Assembly: GCF_017168335.1 (NCBI RefSeq)
Contig: NZ_JABFAU010000005.1
Span: 545,781-609,780, forward strand
Direction of reading: 5' to 3'
DNA length: 64,000 nt
Source of the DNA: Rhodococcus sp. KRD162
GTDB lineage: Bacteria; Actinomycetota; Actinomycetes; Mycobacteriales; Mycobacteriaceae
Part shown: piece by piece, positions 8,556-15,357 of the stretch
Layout: each line of letters opens with the position of its first letter
Numbering within the stretch: the first letter of the stretch is position 1
Made by a program: the position numbers and the translations under genes
Notes under the pieces: generated by a model
Database searches by the model: none
The model's input: the letters and a program-made list of their open reading frames with translations, nothing else
What the model was told of the DNA's origin: nothing

Positions 8556-9422
8556 CTACTTCCCTGCGGCGGTGGCGACGGCGCGGACCTTCTCGCCTGC
8601 GACGCGACCCCACCAGCGGGCGTTGTCCTTCACCGAGGAGGCGATGATGGCCCCGTCGCATTCCTTCATCAGCTCGCCCACGTTGGCGGCGGTGATGCCG
8701 GATCCGATGATGACGGGGAGTGTGGTGTTGTTCTTGATCACCGAGACCTCGTCCACGGAGGCGGCGTCGCCCGTGCGTGAACCGGTGGCGATGAGGACAT
8801 CGGCGTCGAAGAACTCGGCGTCCTCGGTCTGTTCTGCGATGGTGCGGTCTGCCACAATGGCGTGCGCACCGTGTTTGACGTGCACATCCGCGAAGATCTT
8901 GACGGGGTCGGCACCGATACGGTGCCGGAAGCGCGTGGTTCTGGCGGCCTGGCCCTCGATGAATCCCTCGTTGGCGATATAGGCGTTGGCCCACTGGTTG
9001 ACCCGGACGAAGCTTGCGCCTGCCGCCCATGCTGCGGCCACGCCGCATTCACCGGCATTGGACAGGATGCTCACGCCGACGCGGCTGCCGAAATCGCCGA
9101 CGACGGCGGCAGTCACGACACCCATGCTGGCCGCGGTTTCGTAACCGTGTTCGCCCGGCTTGAGAAAGGGTATGTCCCAATGGTTCTCGACGATCACGCC
9201 ATCGAACCCGTTGTCGATGTAGGCGTGTGCCTCGGCCAGGGCGAACTCGGAGATCTCGTCGACCGGCCGGCCCTTGTAGTGCGGGCTGCCAGGCAGTGCG
9301 GGCAGGTGGATGGCACCGATGAGCGCCGGTGTCGAGGCGAACATCTCGGCCAGTGCCGACGGCTTGCTCGGAAAGACACCCAGCGAGGGGGCTGGGTTTC
9401 GGTCCGACGGGGACGTGCTCAC
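8556..9422 (-). CDS. BtpA/SgcQ-family TIM-barrel protein
   Basis: 288 residues. ALIGAIHLPALPGSPHY, GFDGVIVENHWDIPF, VRVNQW, HVKHGAHAI and the Gly-rich VIIGSGITAANVGEL are conserved positions of the BtpA family (PF03437), which includes E. coli SgcQ. No enzyme activity is firmly established for the family. The fold and phosphate-binding GSGIT loop suggest action on a phosphorylated sugar or nucleotide-like compound. GTG 9422 is chosen for the upstream GAGGAG. It is the first gene of the operon and lies behind a LacI-type operator and a TTGACA promoter. Confidence 0.85.
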   Translation of the reverse strand: MSTSPSDRNPAPSLGVFPSKPSALAEMFASTPALIGAIHLPALPGSPHYKGRPVDEISEFALAEAHAYIDNGFDGVIVENHWDIPFLKPGEHGYETAASMGVVTAAVVGDFGSRVGVSILSNAGECGVAAAWAAGASFVRVNQWANAYIANEGFIEGQAARTTRFRHRIGADPVKIFADVHVKHGAHAIVADRTIAEQTEDAEFFDADVLIATGSRTGDAASVDEVSVIKNNTTLPVIIGSGITAANVGELMKECDGAIIASSVKDNARWWGRVAGEKVRAVATAAGK

Positions 9423-9462
9423 GTAGGGGGCTCCTCGGGTGTAGACCTCGGCGACAGGCGAT

Positions 9463-9474
9463 GTAATCGATTGC
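9463..9474. promoter_or_regulatory. LacI-type operator candidate, downstream of the operon promoter
   Basis: GTAATCGATTGC is a near-perfect 12-base palindrome around CG, similar to the site at 9539-9550. It sits between the proposed -10 and the start of the SgcQ/BtpA-like gene, where a bound repressor would block elongation or pair with the upstream site in a loop. Confidence 0.5.
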
Positions 9475-9487
9475 CTTGTATGTATGC

Positions 9488-9518
9488 ACCGTAAGGGATC
9501 GACACCGGTCCGTGTCAA
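9488..9518 (-). promoter_or_regulatory. Promoter of the eight-gene catabolic operon
   Basis: On the minus strand TTGACA (9518-9513) is followed after 19 bases by TACGGT (9493-9488), matching the actinobacterial TTGACn/TAnnnT pattern with a slightly long spacer. The predicted leader of about 60 bases contains the operator at 9463-9474. Confidence 0.5.
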
Positions 9519-9538
9519 GGAATTCTCAATTCGTTTAT

Positions 9539-9550
9539 GTAAACGATTAC
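9539..9550. promoter_or_regulatory. LacI-type operator candidate, upstream
   Basis: GTAAACGATTAC is a near-palindrome centred on CG of the kind bound by LacI/CcpA-like regulators (consensus close to GTAAnCGnTTAC). It lies just upstream of the -35 of the operon and about 75 bases before the LacI gene, so it could serve both divergent promoters. A further GTAAAC half-site is at 9560-9565. Confidence 0.55.
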
Positions 9551-9625
9551 CTCTATTGTGTAAACAGCGCCGCAAGCGACCGAACGGTTCGATAGCCTCG
9601 GGTCCACAGTGAGAGTAGGAGTCGG

Positions 9626-10651
9626 ATGCGTAAAGCAACCATTCGCGACGTTGCGGAGCGCGCGGGCGTTTCGACGGCCACAGTGTCCAGGGCGCTCTCG
9701 GGCTCACGTCCAGTCTCGGAGGACGTCGCCGCGACCATCCGGCAGGCAGCCGAGGAGCTCGGCTATTCGGGCAACATCATCGCTAGCTCTCTGCGCCGCA
9801 ACAGGACCGACACCATCGGGATGGTGGTGCCGAGCATCGCCAACCCGTTCTTCACCTCGCTCGTCGTCAACGTCGAACACGTCCTCTCGCAGCGTGGACT
9901 GCAGTTGTTCCTCTGCGATTCTCGATCCGATCCGGACGTCGAAGCACAACGGCTGCGCAGTCTGGTATCGCGTCAGGTCGACGGCATCATCATCAGCCCG
10001 TGCCACGGCGAGCGGTCCGCCGAGGCCGTGCGCACGTCCGCGCGTGCCATTCCTGTCGTTCAGCTCGACCGCTTCGCGCTCGACACCCACACCGACTGGG
10101 TCGGCGTCGACGACGACGCCGCACAGGCCCTACTGATGGATCACCTCGTTGCGCTGGAAGTTCGGAGTGCTGCCTTCATCAGCTCCGAGTTGACGAACTC
10201 GTCGACAGAGTTGCGGCGAGCTGGGTTCTTTCGACATGCACAGCGGGTCGGTATCGAGACCCGAGACGAGTGGACGCTGTTGGGTGACTACTCGATCGAC
10301 TGGGGACGCGAGTCGTCCCGGTCGATACTCGAGGCCACGTCACGACCCGATGCGGTGGTGTGCGCAGACGACCTGATCGCGCTCGGTGTCCTGCAGAGTT
10401 GTCAGGCGCTCGGGCTGTCGGTTCCGGCCGATGTCATGGTGACCGGATTCGACGATATTCCGTTCTCGGCGTTGAGTAATCCGCCGTTGACCACCATCCG
10501 TCAGCCGCAGGAGCGCATCGCGGCGGAGGCTACTCGGCTGCTGGATCAGGCGATGAACAGTGACGAGACCGGGACCGCACACATCGCTCTGCAGCCGGAG
10601 TTGGTGATCCGTCAATCGACGGTCGGCCAGGCCCGAGTCACCGCACTGTAG
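9626..10651 (+). CDS. LacI-family transcriptional regulator of the adjacent catabolic operon
   Basis: 341 residues. The N-terminal helix-turn-helix ATIRDVAERAGVSTATVSR (about 4-22) and the hinge region (NIIASSLRRNRTDTIG) are canonical. The rest is a type-I periplasmic-binding-like sensor domain ending with the usual dimer segment (PPLTTIRQP). It is transcribed divergently from the operon at 9422, and two palindromes suited to it lie in the gap. It probably represses the operon until a sugar-like inducer, perhaps the imported substrate or its phosphate, is bound. Its 3' end overlaps the convergent peptidase gene by 40 bases. Confidence 0.9.
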   Translation: MRKATIRDVAERAGVSTATVSRALSGSRPVSEDVAATIRQAAEELGYSGNIIASSLRRNRTDTIGMVVPSIANPFFTSLVVNVEHVLSQRGLQLFLCDSRSDPDVEAQRLRSLVSRQVDGIIISPCHGERSAEAVRTSARAIPVVQLDRFALDTHTDWVGVDDDAAQALLMDHLVALEVRSAAFISSELTNSSTELRRAGFFRHAQRVGIETRDEWTLLGDYSIDWGRESSRSILEATSRPDAVVCADDLIALGVLQSCQALGLSVPADVMVTGFDDIPFSALSNPPLTTIRQPQERIAAEATRLLDQAMNSDETGTAHIALQPELVIRQSTVGQARVTAL

Positions 10652-11709
10652 GCGGCGATCGCTGCATCGAGCTCGTCGATAGCCACTGTCTCGTCTGCGG
10701 CGTGCATCAGGGCCGGTGTGCCCGGGCCCCATACGACGATCGGTGCGCCCGGAGCGGCTGCAGCGATGATCGAGGCGTCGGTGAAATAGGTGACCGGCTC
10801 GCGCGCAACGGAATGCGGCAATTCGGAGATCCAGATATTGCCGCCGTCGGTCCGGACTCCCGGCAGGTCGATTCGAGCGTCGACCCGATCGACCTCGGGT
10901 TGCTCGCGCCACCACGACAGCAGTTCCGAGCCGTCGCCGACAGTTCGATGATCGACGACGACGTGCGCGGTATCGGGAACGATGTTGGGGGCGGACCCGC
11001 CGTCGATCAAACCCACATTGAACGTCTCGGTGCCCAGGAATGCGTCGGTCGCCACGGGGAGCTCGTCACGTGCTCGAGCCAGGACGTCGACGAGCTTCAT
11101 GATGGCACTTTCGCCGCGCTGGGGTGTACTGCCATGTGCAGCAACGCCTTTGGTGGTGATATCGAGCCACAGTGCACCGCGATGCCCCAGGTGTACTCGG
11201 TTGCCTGTTGCTTCGGGTACGACGACCGCGCCCACCGAGCACTCCTCGACGGCGTGCCGCGCGGCGAGAGCTCCGAGCGAGCCGATCTCCTCGTCGCTGG
11301 TGAGCAACAGTGCCGCGGGAACGCCGCCTTCGAATGCGTCGAGCACAGCGGCCGTTGCCGCCACCAGGCCCGCCTTCATATCGGATGTACCCCGGCCACG
11401 CAACACGCCGTTCTCCACATCGGCGGCGAACGGATCGAACTGCCAATTCGAAAGATCGCCCGCTGGAACGGTATCGACGTGGCAGGCGAACATCAGCCGC
11501 TGCGCTTTCGGGTGGGCGTCATTGGTGATCAACAGCCACGGATGCGGGCCGTCTCGATCCCCGTCGACGGTGATCGCGGCCGTGCGCGCGTTCAGAACGG
11601 ATACGACGGCATCCATCGCCGAGCGCTGGGGCTTCGGGTCGCCGGAGACAGTGCGCTGAGTGACCAGCTCGGTGAGCATGCCGACGGCAGCGGCGGGATC
11701 AAGCGTCAT
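10612..11709 (-). CDS. M20-family metallopeptidase/deacylase (ArgE/DapE-like)
   Basis: 365 residues with the two-zinc hydrolase pattern: CHVDTVPAG (first His and bridging Asp), GRGTSDMKAG, TSDEEIGS (catalytic Glu pair), VPEATGN and a C-terminal LMHAADE with the last His ligand. An inserted dimerisation domain (GHRGALWLDITTKGVAAHGS) is present. The family removes acyl groups from amino acids or cleaves small peptides; substrate is unassigned. ATG 11709 overlaps the upstream hydrolase stop by 11 bases, suggesting coupled translation with the 11699-12553 gene. No strong ribosome site is visible. Confidence 0.85.
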   Translation of the reverse strand: MTLDPAAAVGMLTELVTQRTVSGDPKPQRSAMDAVVSVLNARTAAITVDGDRDGPHPWLLITNDAHPKAQRLMFACHVDTVPAGDLSNWQFDPFAADVENGVLRGRGTSDMKAGLVAATAAVLDAFEGGVPAALLLTSDEEIGSLGALAARHAVEECSVGAVVVPEATGNRVHLGHRGALWLDITTKGVAAHGSTPQRGESAIMKLVDVLARARDELPVATDAFLGTETFNVGLIDGGSAPNIVPDTAHVVVDHRTVGDGSELLSWWREQPEVDRVDARIDLPGVRTDGGNIWISELPHSVAREPVTYFTDASIIAAAAPGAPIVVWGPGTPALMHAADETVAIDELDAAIAAYSAVTRAWPTVD

Positions 11710-12553
11710 GGGAGGCACTCGACCGCACGGCGGCGGCAGCCGCATCCGGTGCATGTGTCGGGATCCAGTGCGAGACGCCGGGCAGCACCGTCATCGTGTA
11801 TGTCGCGTCGACGTACCGTTGGGTCCGCTCGACGGCTGACCGGCCGATGAAGATGTCACCGTCGCTCCAGACCATCGAGGTGGGCACGGTGATGCGCAGG
11901 CGTCCGATGCCGGGACTCGAGAACGGTATTCCCCGATACCAGGTGACCGCGAAAGGCAGTGCCCCGTAGTCGATTATGTCCGCCTGCGTAGTTTCCAGCT
12001 CGGATTCGGTCATTCCGCTCTTCTCGTACCATCTTTCGGCGTTGCGTCCCGGTCGTGTCATCCATTTCTCGGGCAGTATCGGCAACTGGAAGAACGCGAA
12101 GTACCAGGAGTGCAGAATCTGCTTCGAGCCGAGCAGAGCCGTCATCATGGCACCAGGATGCGGAACCGAGAACGCAGTCAGTGAGGACACCAGCTCCGGG
12201 TGCCGGCCCGCGGTGACCCAGGCGACCATCGCTCCCCAGTCGTGCCCGGCCAGATGGACCGGGCGGCCGATGGCGTCGATCAGGGCGACGACGTCACCCA
12301 CCAATGCGCCGACGCGGTAGTCCCACCGACTCCTGGGCCGGGCCCGCGGCGAGTAGCCGCGCTGGTCCGGTGCGACAGTGCGGTATCCGGCCTCGTTGAG
12401 TATGGACATCACCGCCGACCACGATGCCGCCCGTTCGGGAAAGCCGTGCAGCAGCACCACAACCGGGCCGTCGAGAGGTCCCTGGTCGATGACGTCGAAC
12501 ACCAGACCGTCATGGATGTACTCGGTGATCCGCGCCGAATCGGAGCCGCCCAT
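11699..12553 (-). CDS. Alpha/beta hydrolase, epoxide-hydrolase type
   Basis: 284 residues. The oxyanion segment LLHGFPERAASW is followed by GHDWGAMVAW (about 96-105), where Asp rather than Ser is the nucleophile, as in epoxide hydrolases and haloalkane dehalogenases. The cap region contains WY pairs that could supply ring-opening tyrosines, and the late motif GVSHWIP gives the catalytic His. ATG 12553 overlaps the lipase stop (TGATG); ATG 12559 is two codons earlier. It sits between a lipoprotein lipase and an M20 peptidase in one minus-strand unit. The substrate is unknown, perhaps fatty-acid or aromatic epoxides. Confidence 0.85.
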   Translation of the reverse strand: MGGSDSARITEYIHDGLVFDVIDQGPLDGPVVVLLHGFPERAASWSAVMSILNEAGYRTVAPDQRGYSPRARPRSRWDYRVGALVGDVVALIDAIGRPVHLAGHDWGAMVAWVTAGRHPELVSSLTAFSVPHPGAMMTALLGSKQILHSWYFAFFQLPILPEKWMTRPGRNAERWYEKSGMTESELETTQADIIDYGALPFAVTWYRGIPFSSPGIGRLRITVPTSMVWSDGDIFIGRSAVERTQRYVDATYTMTVLPGVSHWIPTHAPDAAAAAVRSSASHDA

Positions 12554-13758
12554 CAGCATGTGCTCGGCACCGATTGGCCGGCGAACTCGGCCGCGAGAAA
12601 TTCCATGGCTGCCTTGTCGCTGACATCGTGGCCCTGTTCGGGCTGCTCTTGAGCGACGATCGGATCTCCCAGAGCGCAAGCCCTTTCGACGCCGGCGGCA
12701 GTCCACTGCGGTAGCACGATGTCGTCCTGCGCACCGTAGGCCACGAACATCGGGAACTGGGTCGGCACCTGCGGGAGTGTGTAGCGTCCGACGAGGTCGA
12801 GCAGCTTCTGCTCGGCTTGCTCGGAGTCGGCGGCGAACTCGTCAGGGGCCATCGCCTGTACGGCGCTCTCCTTGGCGTCGGTGTCTCCGCCTTGGCAGGT
12901 GAGCAGGAGTTCGCTGTTGGCCTCGGCGACGCTGCCGCTGTAGTCCTTCGGATCGACCGTCGGGTCCACCTGCTGTGCGCCGTAGAGCAGGTACGGCAAC
13001 AGTTCTTTCTGCGGCCTGGTCAGTGTTCCGTCCATCCCGGACCGAACCAGGGGCGTGAGGTCTGTCGGCGGAGACAGCGACACCGACGCCACCAGATCCA
13101 AGCCTTGGCCGTAGGATGCGGCGAGTTCGTTTGCAGCCCATGCTGCTTGGCCGCCCTGCGAGAGGCCGACGGCAGCCCAGCGCGTGGACGTGTCGGGCAA
13201 CGCGTTGTGGGCGGCGCGGGCGGCGTCGATCATGTTGTGGCCGGAGGTGCGCGGCTCGAGATACGGGTGGGTGCCACCGCCGGTGCCCAGACCTTGGTAG
13301 TCGGGCAACACGGTCACGTAACCGAGCGCGGTGAAGTCCTCCACGGCGAATTGATAGCCGAGCAGATCCGGGTACAGGGTGGGGCCGCAATCGGCCTGCA
13401 CTCCGGTGGTGCCGTGCCCGTAGACGACGATCGGCCAACCCCCTTCCGGCGGTGTGCCCGCCGGTACGGCGACCACACCCGATACCGCGGTGGGGGAATT
13501 GTCGACACCCGATGTCGATTCGTAGACCACTCGGTACAGCGTGGCATCGGTATCGGCGAGCTCGGTGGATCGCTCGCCGAAGTCCTCGGATTCGAGAACG
13601 GTGCCGGGCGTCCCCGTCAGGTCGTACCGAGGAGCCGGTGGGGTGGACGTGTCGGATGGCGTCGGCGCGGACTCCGGTGTGGAACTGCAGCCCACTCCGG
13701 CGGCCGCCACGACGCAGCAGAGGGCAGCAGCAGACAGTGAGCGAGCGGAGATGTGCAC
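12553..13758 (-). CDS. LIP-type secreted lipase, lipoprotein
   Basis: 401 residues. A signal peptide ends in a lipobox (VVAAAGVG then Cys22-like), followed by a Pro/Ser/Thr linker, so the enzyme should be anchored on the outer face of the membrane. The secretory-lipase core has PEGGWPIVVYGHGTTG, DYQGLG, the nucleophile elbow GLSQGG, an acid YGAQDD and a late His in EQGHDV. It belongs to the group that includes fungal LIP lipases and many actinobacterial ester hydrolases. It shares long stretches with the products of 42683, 44598 and 47120 in the glycan locus. It is the first gene of a unit running into the epoxide-hydrolase-like and M20 genes. Confidence 0.85.
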   Translation of the reverse strand: MHISARSLSAAALCCVVAAAGVGCSSTPESAPTPSDTSTPPAPRYDLTGTPGTVLESEDFGERSTELADTDATLYRVVYESTSGVDNSPTAVSGVVAVPAGTPPEGGWPIVVYGHGTTGVQADCGPTLYPDLLGYQFAVEDFTALGYVTVLPDYQGLGTGGGTHPYLEPRTSGHNMIDAARAAHNALPDTSTRWAAVGLSQGGQAAWAANELAASYGQGLDLVASVSLSPPTDLTPLVRSGMDGTLTRPQKELLPYLLYGAQQVDPTVDPKDYSGSVAEANSELLLTCQGGDTDAKESAVQAMAPDEFAADSEQAEQKLLDLVGRYTLPQVPTQFPMFVAYGAQDDIVLPQWTAAGVERACALGDPIVAQEQPEQGHDVSDKAAMEFLAAEFAGQSVPSTC

Positions 13759-13826
13759 AACGTGTGTTTACCAGAATCGAGCTCTCGCCGGTTTGCGCCA
13801 GAATCATTCCGGGGATCTGTTCACCC

Positions 13827-14585
13827 ATGAAGACAGTGGTAATGGTCAGTGCCGTGGCGGCCGTGGTCGTGTCGTTTCTGGGTTCGGGAGCGTGGATCGG
13901 GACGCCCATTGCCGAGGCCGCAGGCGGGGCGTTGAGCGCTACCTCGACGTTGGTGGCACCCGCGGGCCCGGCGTTCTCCATCTGGTCGGTGATCTACACG
14001 GGCCTGATCGTCTACGCCGTCTGGCAGTTCCTGCCGGGCCGAACTGCGCGGCACGACGCCTTGCGCGCGCCGATCGTCGCGTCGATGCTGCTCAATGCGG
14101 CGTGGATTCTCGCAATTCAGCTCGGGCAGGTGTGGCTCAGTGTGGTGGTCATCGTCGCGTTGCTCGCCGTTCTCGTCCGTGTGTTCGTGCTGTTGCAGCA
14201 GCGCACACCGGAGGGTCTCGCCGATGCGGTGATCACCGACGGCACCATGGGTCTCTATCTGGGGTGGGTGTGTGTGGCCACCATCGCGAATATCTCGGCG
14301 TGGTTGGTAAGCCTGGGAATCACCGACGGTGCGAGGGTTTGGGCGGTCGTCGTGCTGGTTGTGGCAGCGGCAGTCGGAGTGTTGTTGGTCCGGTATTCGA
14401 GCGGCGCGATCGCCCCGACGCTGTCGATCGTGTGGGGGCTGGGGTGGCTGGCACAGGGACGTTTGTCCGGCGAGCTGACCGACGCCACTGTCGGGTGGAC
14501 TGCAGTCCTCGCGGCCGCAATAGTCGCGGTATCGACCGTGGGAACGAGGTTGCGATCGAGTGGGTTTCAGACCGTCTCGGTGTAG
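13827..14585 (+). CDS. TspO/MBR-like integral membrane protein
   Basis: 252 residues with six to seven hydrophobic helices. The segment PAGPAFSIWSVIYTGLIVYA fits the TspO/MBR pattern (Pro-x-x-x-Phe-x-Ile-Trp-x-x-Ile-Tyr). A second Trp-rich segment (NAAWILAIQLGQVW) also fits. TspO proteins bind porphyrins or sterols in the membrane; this is a long, divergent member of the kind often annotated tryptophan-rich sensory protein. It is divergent from the lipase at 13758 with 68 bases between the starts. The 3' end overlaps a decayed FAD-monooxygenase tail on the other strand. Confidence 0.7.
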   Translation: MKTVVMVSAVAAVVVSFLGSGAWIGTPIAEAAGGALSATSTLVAPAGPAFSIWSVIYTGLIVYAVWQFLPGRTARHDALRAPIVASMLLNAAWILAIQLGQVWLSVVVIVALLAVLVRVFVLLQQRTPEGLADAVITDGTMGLYLGWVCVATIANISAWLVSLGITDGARVWAVVVLVVAAAVGVLLVRYSSGAIAPTLSIVWGLGWLAQGRLSGELTDATVGWTAVLAAAIVAVSTVGTRLRSSGFQTVSV

Positions 14586-14746
14586 TAGCGACCCCATTGC
14601 GTGTGCAGGAAGCTTGACAGAGAGTCGCGCGCCTGCGCATCGGAATCAGTGGCGCGCCAGGCGACATGGCCGTCGGGCCGGACGAGAGGTATCGCCGCCG
14701 CGATGTCGGCCCGCAGTTCGGTCGATCCGGGGACGTTCGGGTGCAG
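14567..14746 (-). pseudogene. C-terminal remnant of a FAD-dependent aromatic monooxygenase
   Basis: The last 59 codons before the stop at 14567 contain IPLVRPDGHVAWRATDSDA, the characteristic late motif (LVRPDGxVAWR) of PheA/TfdB-like FAD hydroxylases. It is followed by the usual short C-terminal helix. Upstream (higher coordinates) the frame stays open but no longer resembles the family, and no FAD-binding N-terminus exists, so roughly 450 residues are missing. It faces a TetR remnant on the plus strand. Confidence 0.6.
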
Positions 14747-14749
14747 TCG

Positions 14750-15116
14750 TCTCGATCGGCTCATGTGCTGGGCAAGTTGGCCCAGGCTCAGGGACCGCAG
14801 CCCGAGGAGCAGACCGTACGGACTCGGCTCGAGGGCTTCGTTCGACGGCATATCGAATTTCTGCGAGACCACCGTGCGCTGTACCTGGGCGTGGTCCGCG
14901 AGGAAGAGTTCGGCGAGGCCGGGGTCGAGAGCGCGCTTCGGCAGGCCCGCGCTCGTCGGTGCTGCGATCTCCGGGTGGACGGGATTTCTCGATCGCACCG
15001 CGGAGGCCTTCTTCGAATCACCGGATGTCGAATTGGACGCCCTGGTGGCGTTGATCGTCGACGCGTTCGAGGCGGTTGTCGAGTCCGCTTCCCGCCGAAG
15101 CGATCGATCCGAATGA
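14750..15116 (+). pseudogene. Frameshifted, 5'-deleted TetR-family regulator
   Basis: Two frames together resemble a TetR ligand-binding domain. In one, around 14805-14960, is RLEGFVRRHIEFLRDHRALY then LGVVREEEFGEAGVESALRQ. In another, about 14955-15113, is GAAISGWTGFLDRTAEAFFE followed by DALVALIVDAFEAVVES and a stop. The helix-turn-helix half is absent and a frameshift near 14955 joins the parts, so no functional protein is expected. It is divergent to the monooxygenase remnant at 14567-14746, which is the common arrangement for such a regulator and its target. Confidence 0.55.
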
Positions 15117-15156
15117 TCAGGACGACAAGAAGCGATCACCGAATGGGTGTGCAATG

Positions 15157-15171
15157 TGTGCAGGGTGCACA
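15157..15171. promoter_or_regulatory. Inverted repeat TGTGCA-GGG-TGCACA
   Basis: A perfect 6-3-6 inverted repeat about 190 bases upstream of the E1-like gene, in the gap after the TetR remnant. It is the size of a dimeric regulator site. It could belong to the E1-like gene or be left over from the decayed regulator. The rest of 15117-15357 shows only a CAGGAG ribosome site near 15343. Confidence 0.4.
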
Positions 15172-15357
15172 ATCCGATCGGTCACTGTTGCGCAGCAGGT
15201 GAGCCTCTGGTCGACTGGAACCGGCCGCGTTCCCAGCCGCGACCGACTCGGCGCTTCGCAATCCGAACGCTCGCCTGAGGGGGTGACGGGGCCACATCCG
15301 GTCCTGTCTCGTCCACTCGATGGGCCCTTTCGTCGCCAACTTCAGGAGTCTTCGGCC

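Noticed and set aside
2418..9422. Identification as a ribose (rbs) operon
   Set aside because: The ABC permease and kinase fit, but the ATPase is single-domain, RbsD is absent, and the phosphotriesterase-like, SgcQ/BtpA, GATase1-like and TenA-like genes do not belong to ribose use.
12817..13740. 307-codon plus-strand open frame opposite the lipoprotein lipase
   Set aside because: No motif, no ribosome site, and full overlap with a lipase whose catalytic motifs and lipobox are intact.
14601..15202. An intact small TetR-like regulator
   Set aside because: Family resemblance changes frame near 14955 and no helix-turn-helix is present in any frame, so it is treated as a pseudogene.
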